Source: Oscillospiraceae bacterium (lineage in GTDB: Bacteria > Bacillota > Clostridia > UBA1381). Taken from it: a DNA stretch of 12,395 bases. This document shows, in pieces, positions 12,394 through 12,395 of the stretch; position 1 is the stretch's first letter; each line of letters starts with the position of its first letter. A program made the translations under genes and the position numbers. The notes beneath the pieces were generated by a model that did no database searches, had not been told where the DNA came from, and saw only the letters and a program-made list of their open reading frames with translations. The stretch lies in assembly GCA_015068545.1 (NCBI GenBank), contig SVKH01000036.1, positions 1 to 12,395 on the forward strand, read 5' to 3'.

Positions 12394-12395
12394 GA

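Larger units (their letters stand above)
9463..12395. mobile_element. Left end of an integrative element inserted at tRNA-Lys (partial)
   Basis: Two tyrosine recombinases and an excisionase-like HTH protein form a minus-strand module that ends against the 3' end of a tRNA gene. This is the common layout of integrative elements and prophages that recombine into tRNA 3' ends. The exact boundary is not visible: no second copy of the tRNA 3' end is present in the window, so the distal attachment site, any cargo and any transfer genes must lie beyond 12395. The element type (ICE, mobilisable element or prophage) cannot be decided here. Confidence 0.6.

Noticed and set aside
1..12395. CRISPR arrays, insertion-sequence inverted repeats and classic riboswitches.
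   Set aside because: I saw no regularly spaced repeats, no transposase other than tyrosine recombinases, and no recognisable riboswitch core.

Overview
The window looks like a low-GC Gram-positive chromosome, most likely a Clostridia member. The signs are purine-rich AGGAGG-type ribosome binding sites, the YlmC/YmxH–NrdR–MnmE gene order, an S-layer-homology-like domain, lipobox lipoproteins and a DUF975 membrane protein. Placement is by inference only; there is no rRNA here.

Left part, 1–2658, all minus strand: a cluster of small, mostly membrane-associated proteins of unknown function. It holds a protein cut by the window edge, a 65-aa basic protein, a 47-aa membrane peptide, a DUF975 protein and a 72-aa acidic protein. 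Upstream of them is an RluA-family pseudouridine synthase. Two hairpins and an open coding-like fragment lie between the synthase and the cluster.

Centre, 2788–6626: a large FG-GAP-type beta-propeller protein with a C-terminal SLH-like region but no signal peptide (minus strand). It is divergent from ylmC/ymxH, nrdR and mnmE (plus strand). Two opposed sigma-A-type promoters share bases at 4422–4429.

6686–9314, plus strand: a polar amino acid ABC importer made of a lipoprotein binding protein, a permease and an ATPase. The permease reading frame is broken by a -1 shift exactly on a T TTA AAA heptamer. Downstream is a 48-codon small lipoprotein gene whose Shine-Dalgarno lies in a 14-bp stem with a run of T behind it. 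A strong terminator closes the unit.

9336–12395: a tRNA-Lys(CUU) gene with its own promoter and terminator, followed directly by a recombination module on the minus strand. The module has a 295-aa tyrosine recombinase, a 58- to 62-aa excisionase-like HTH protein and a 380-aa Tn916-type integrase whose 3' end faces the tRNA. This is the expected shape for one end of an integrative element inserted at the tRNA 3' end; the other end is outside the window. The last 550 bases hold dyad symmetries, a candidate promoter, interrupted coding-like frames, and a terminator for a gene beyond the right edge.

The observations most worth checking are the permease frameshift, the structured leader of the unrecognised small lipoprotein gene, the promoter-operator dyad in front of the integrase, and the paired-recombinase architecture.
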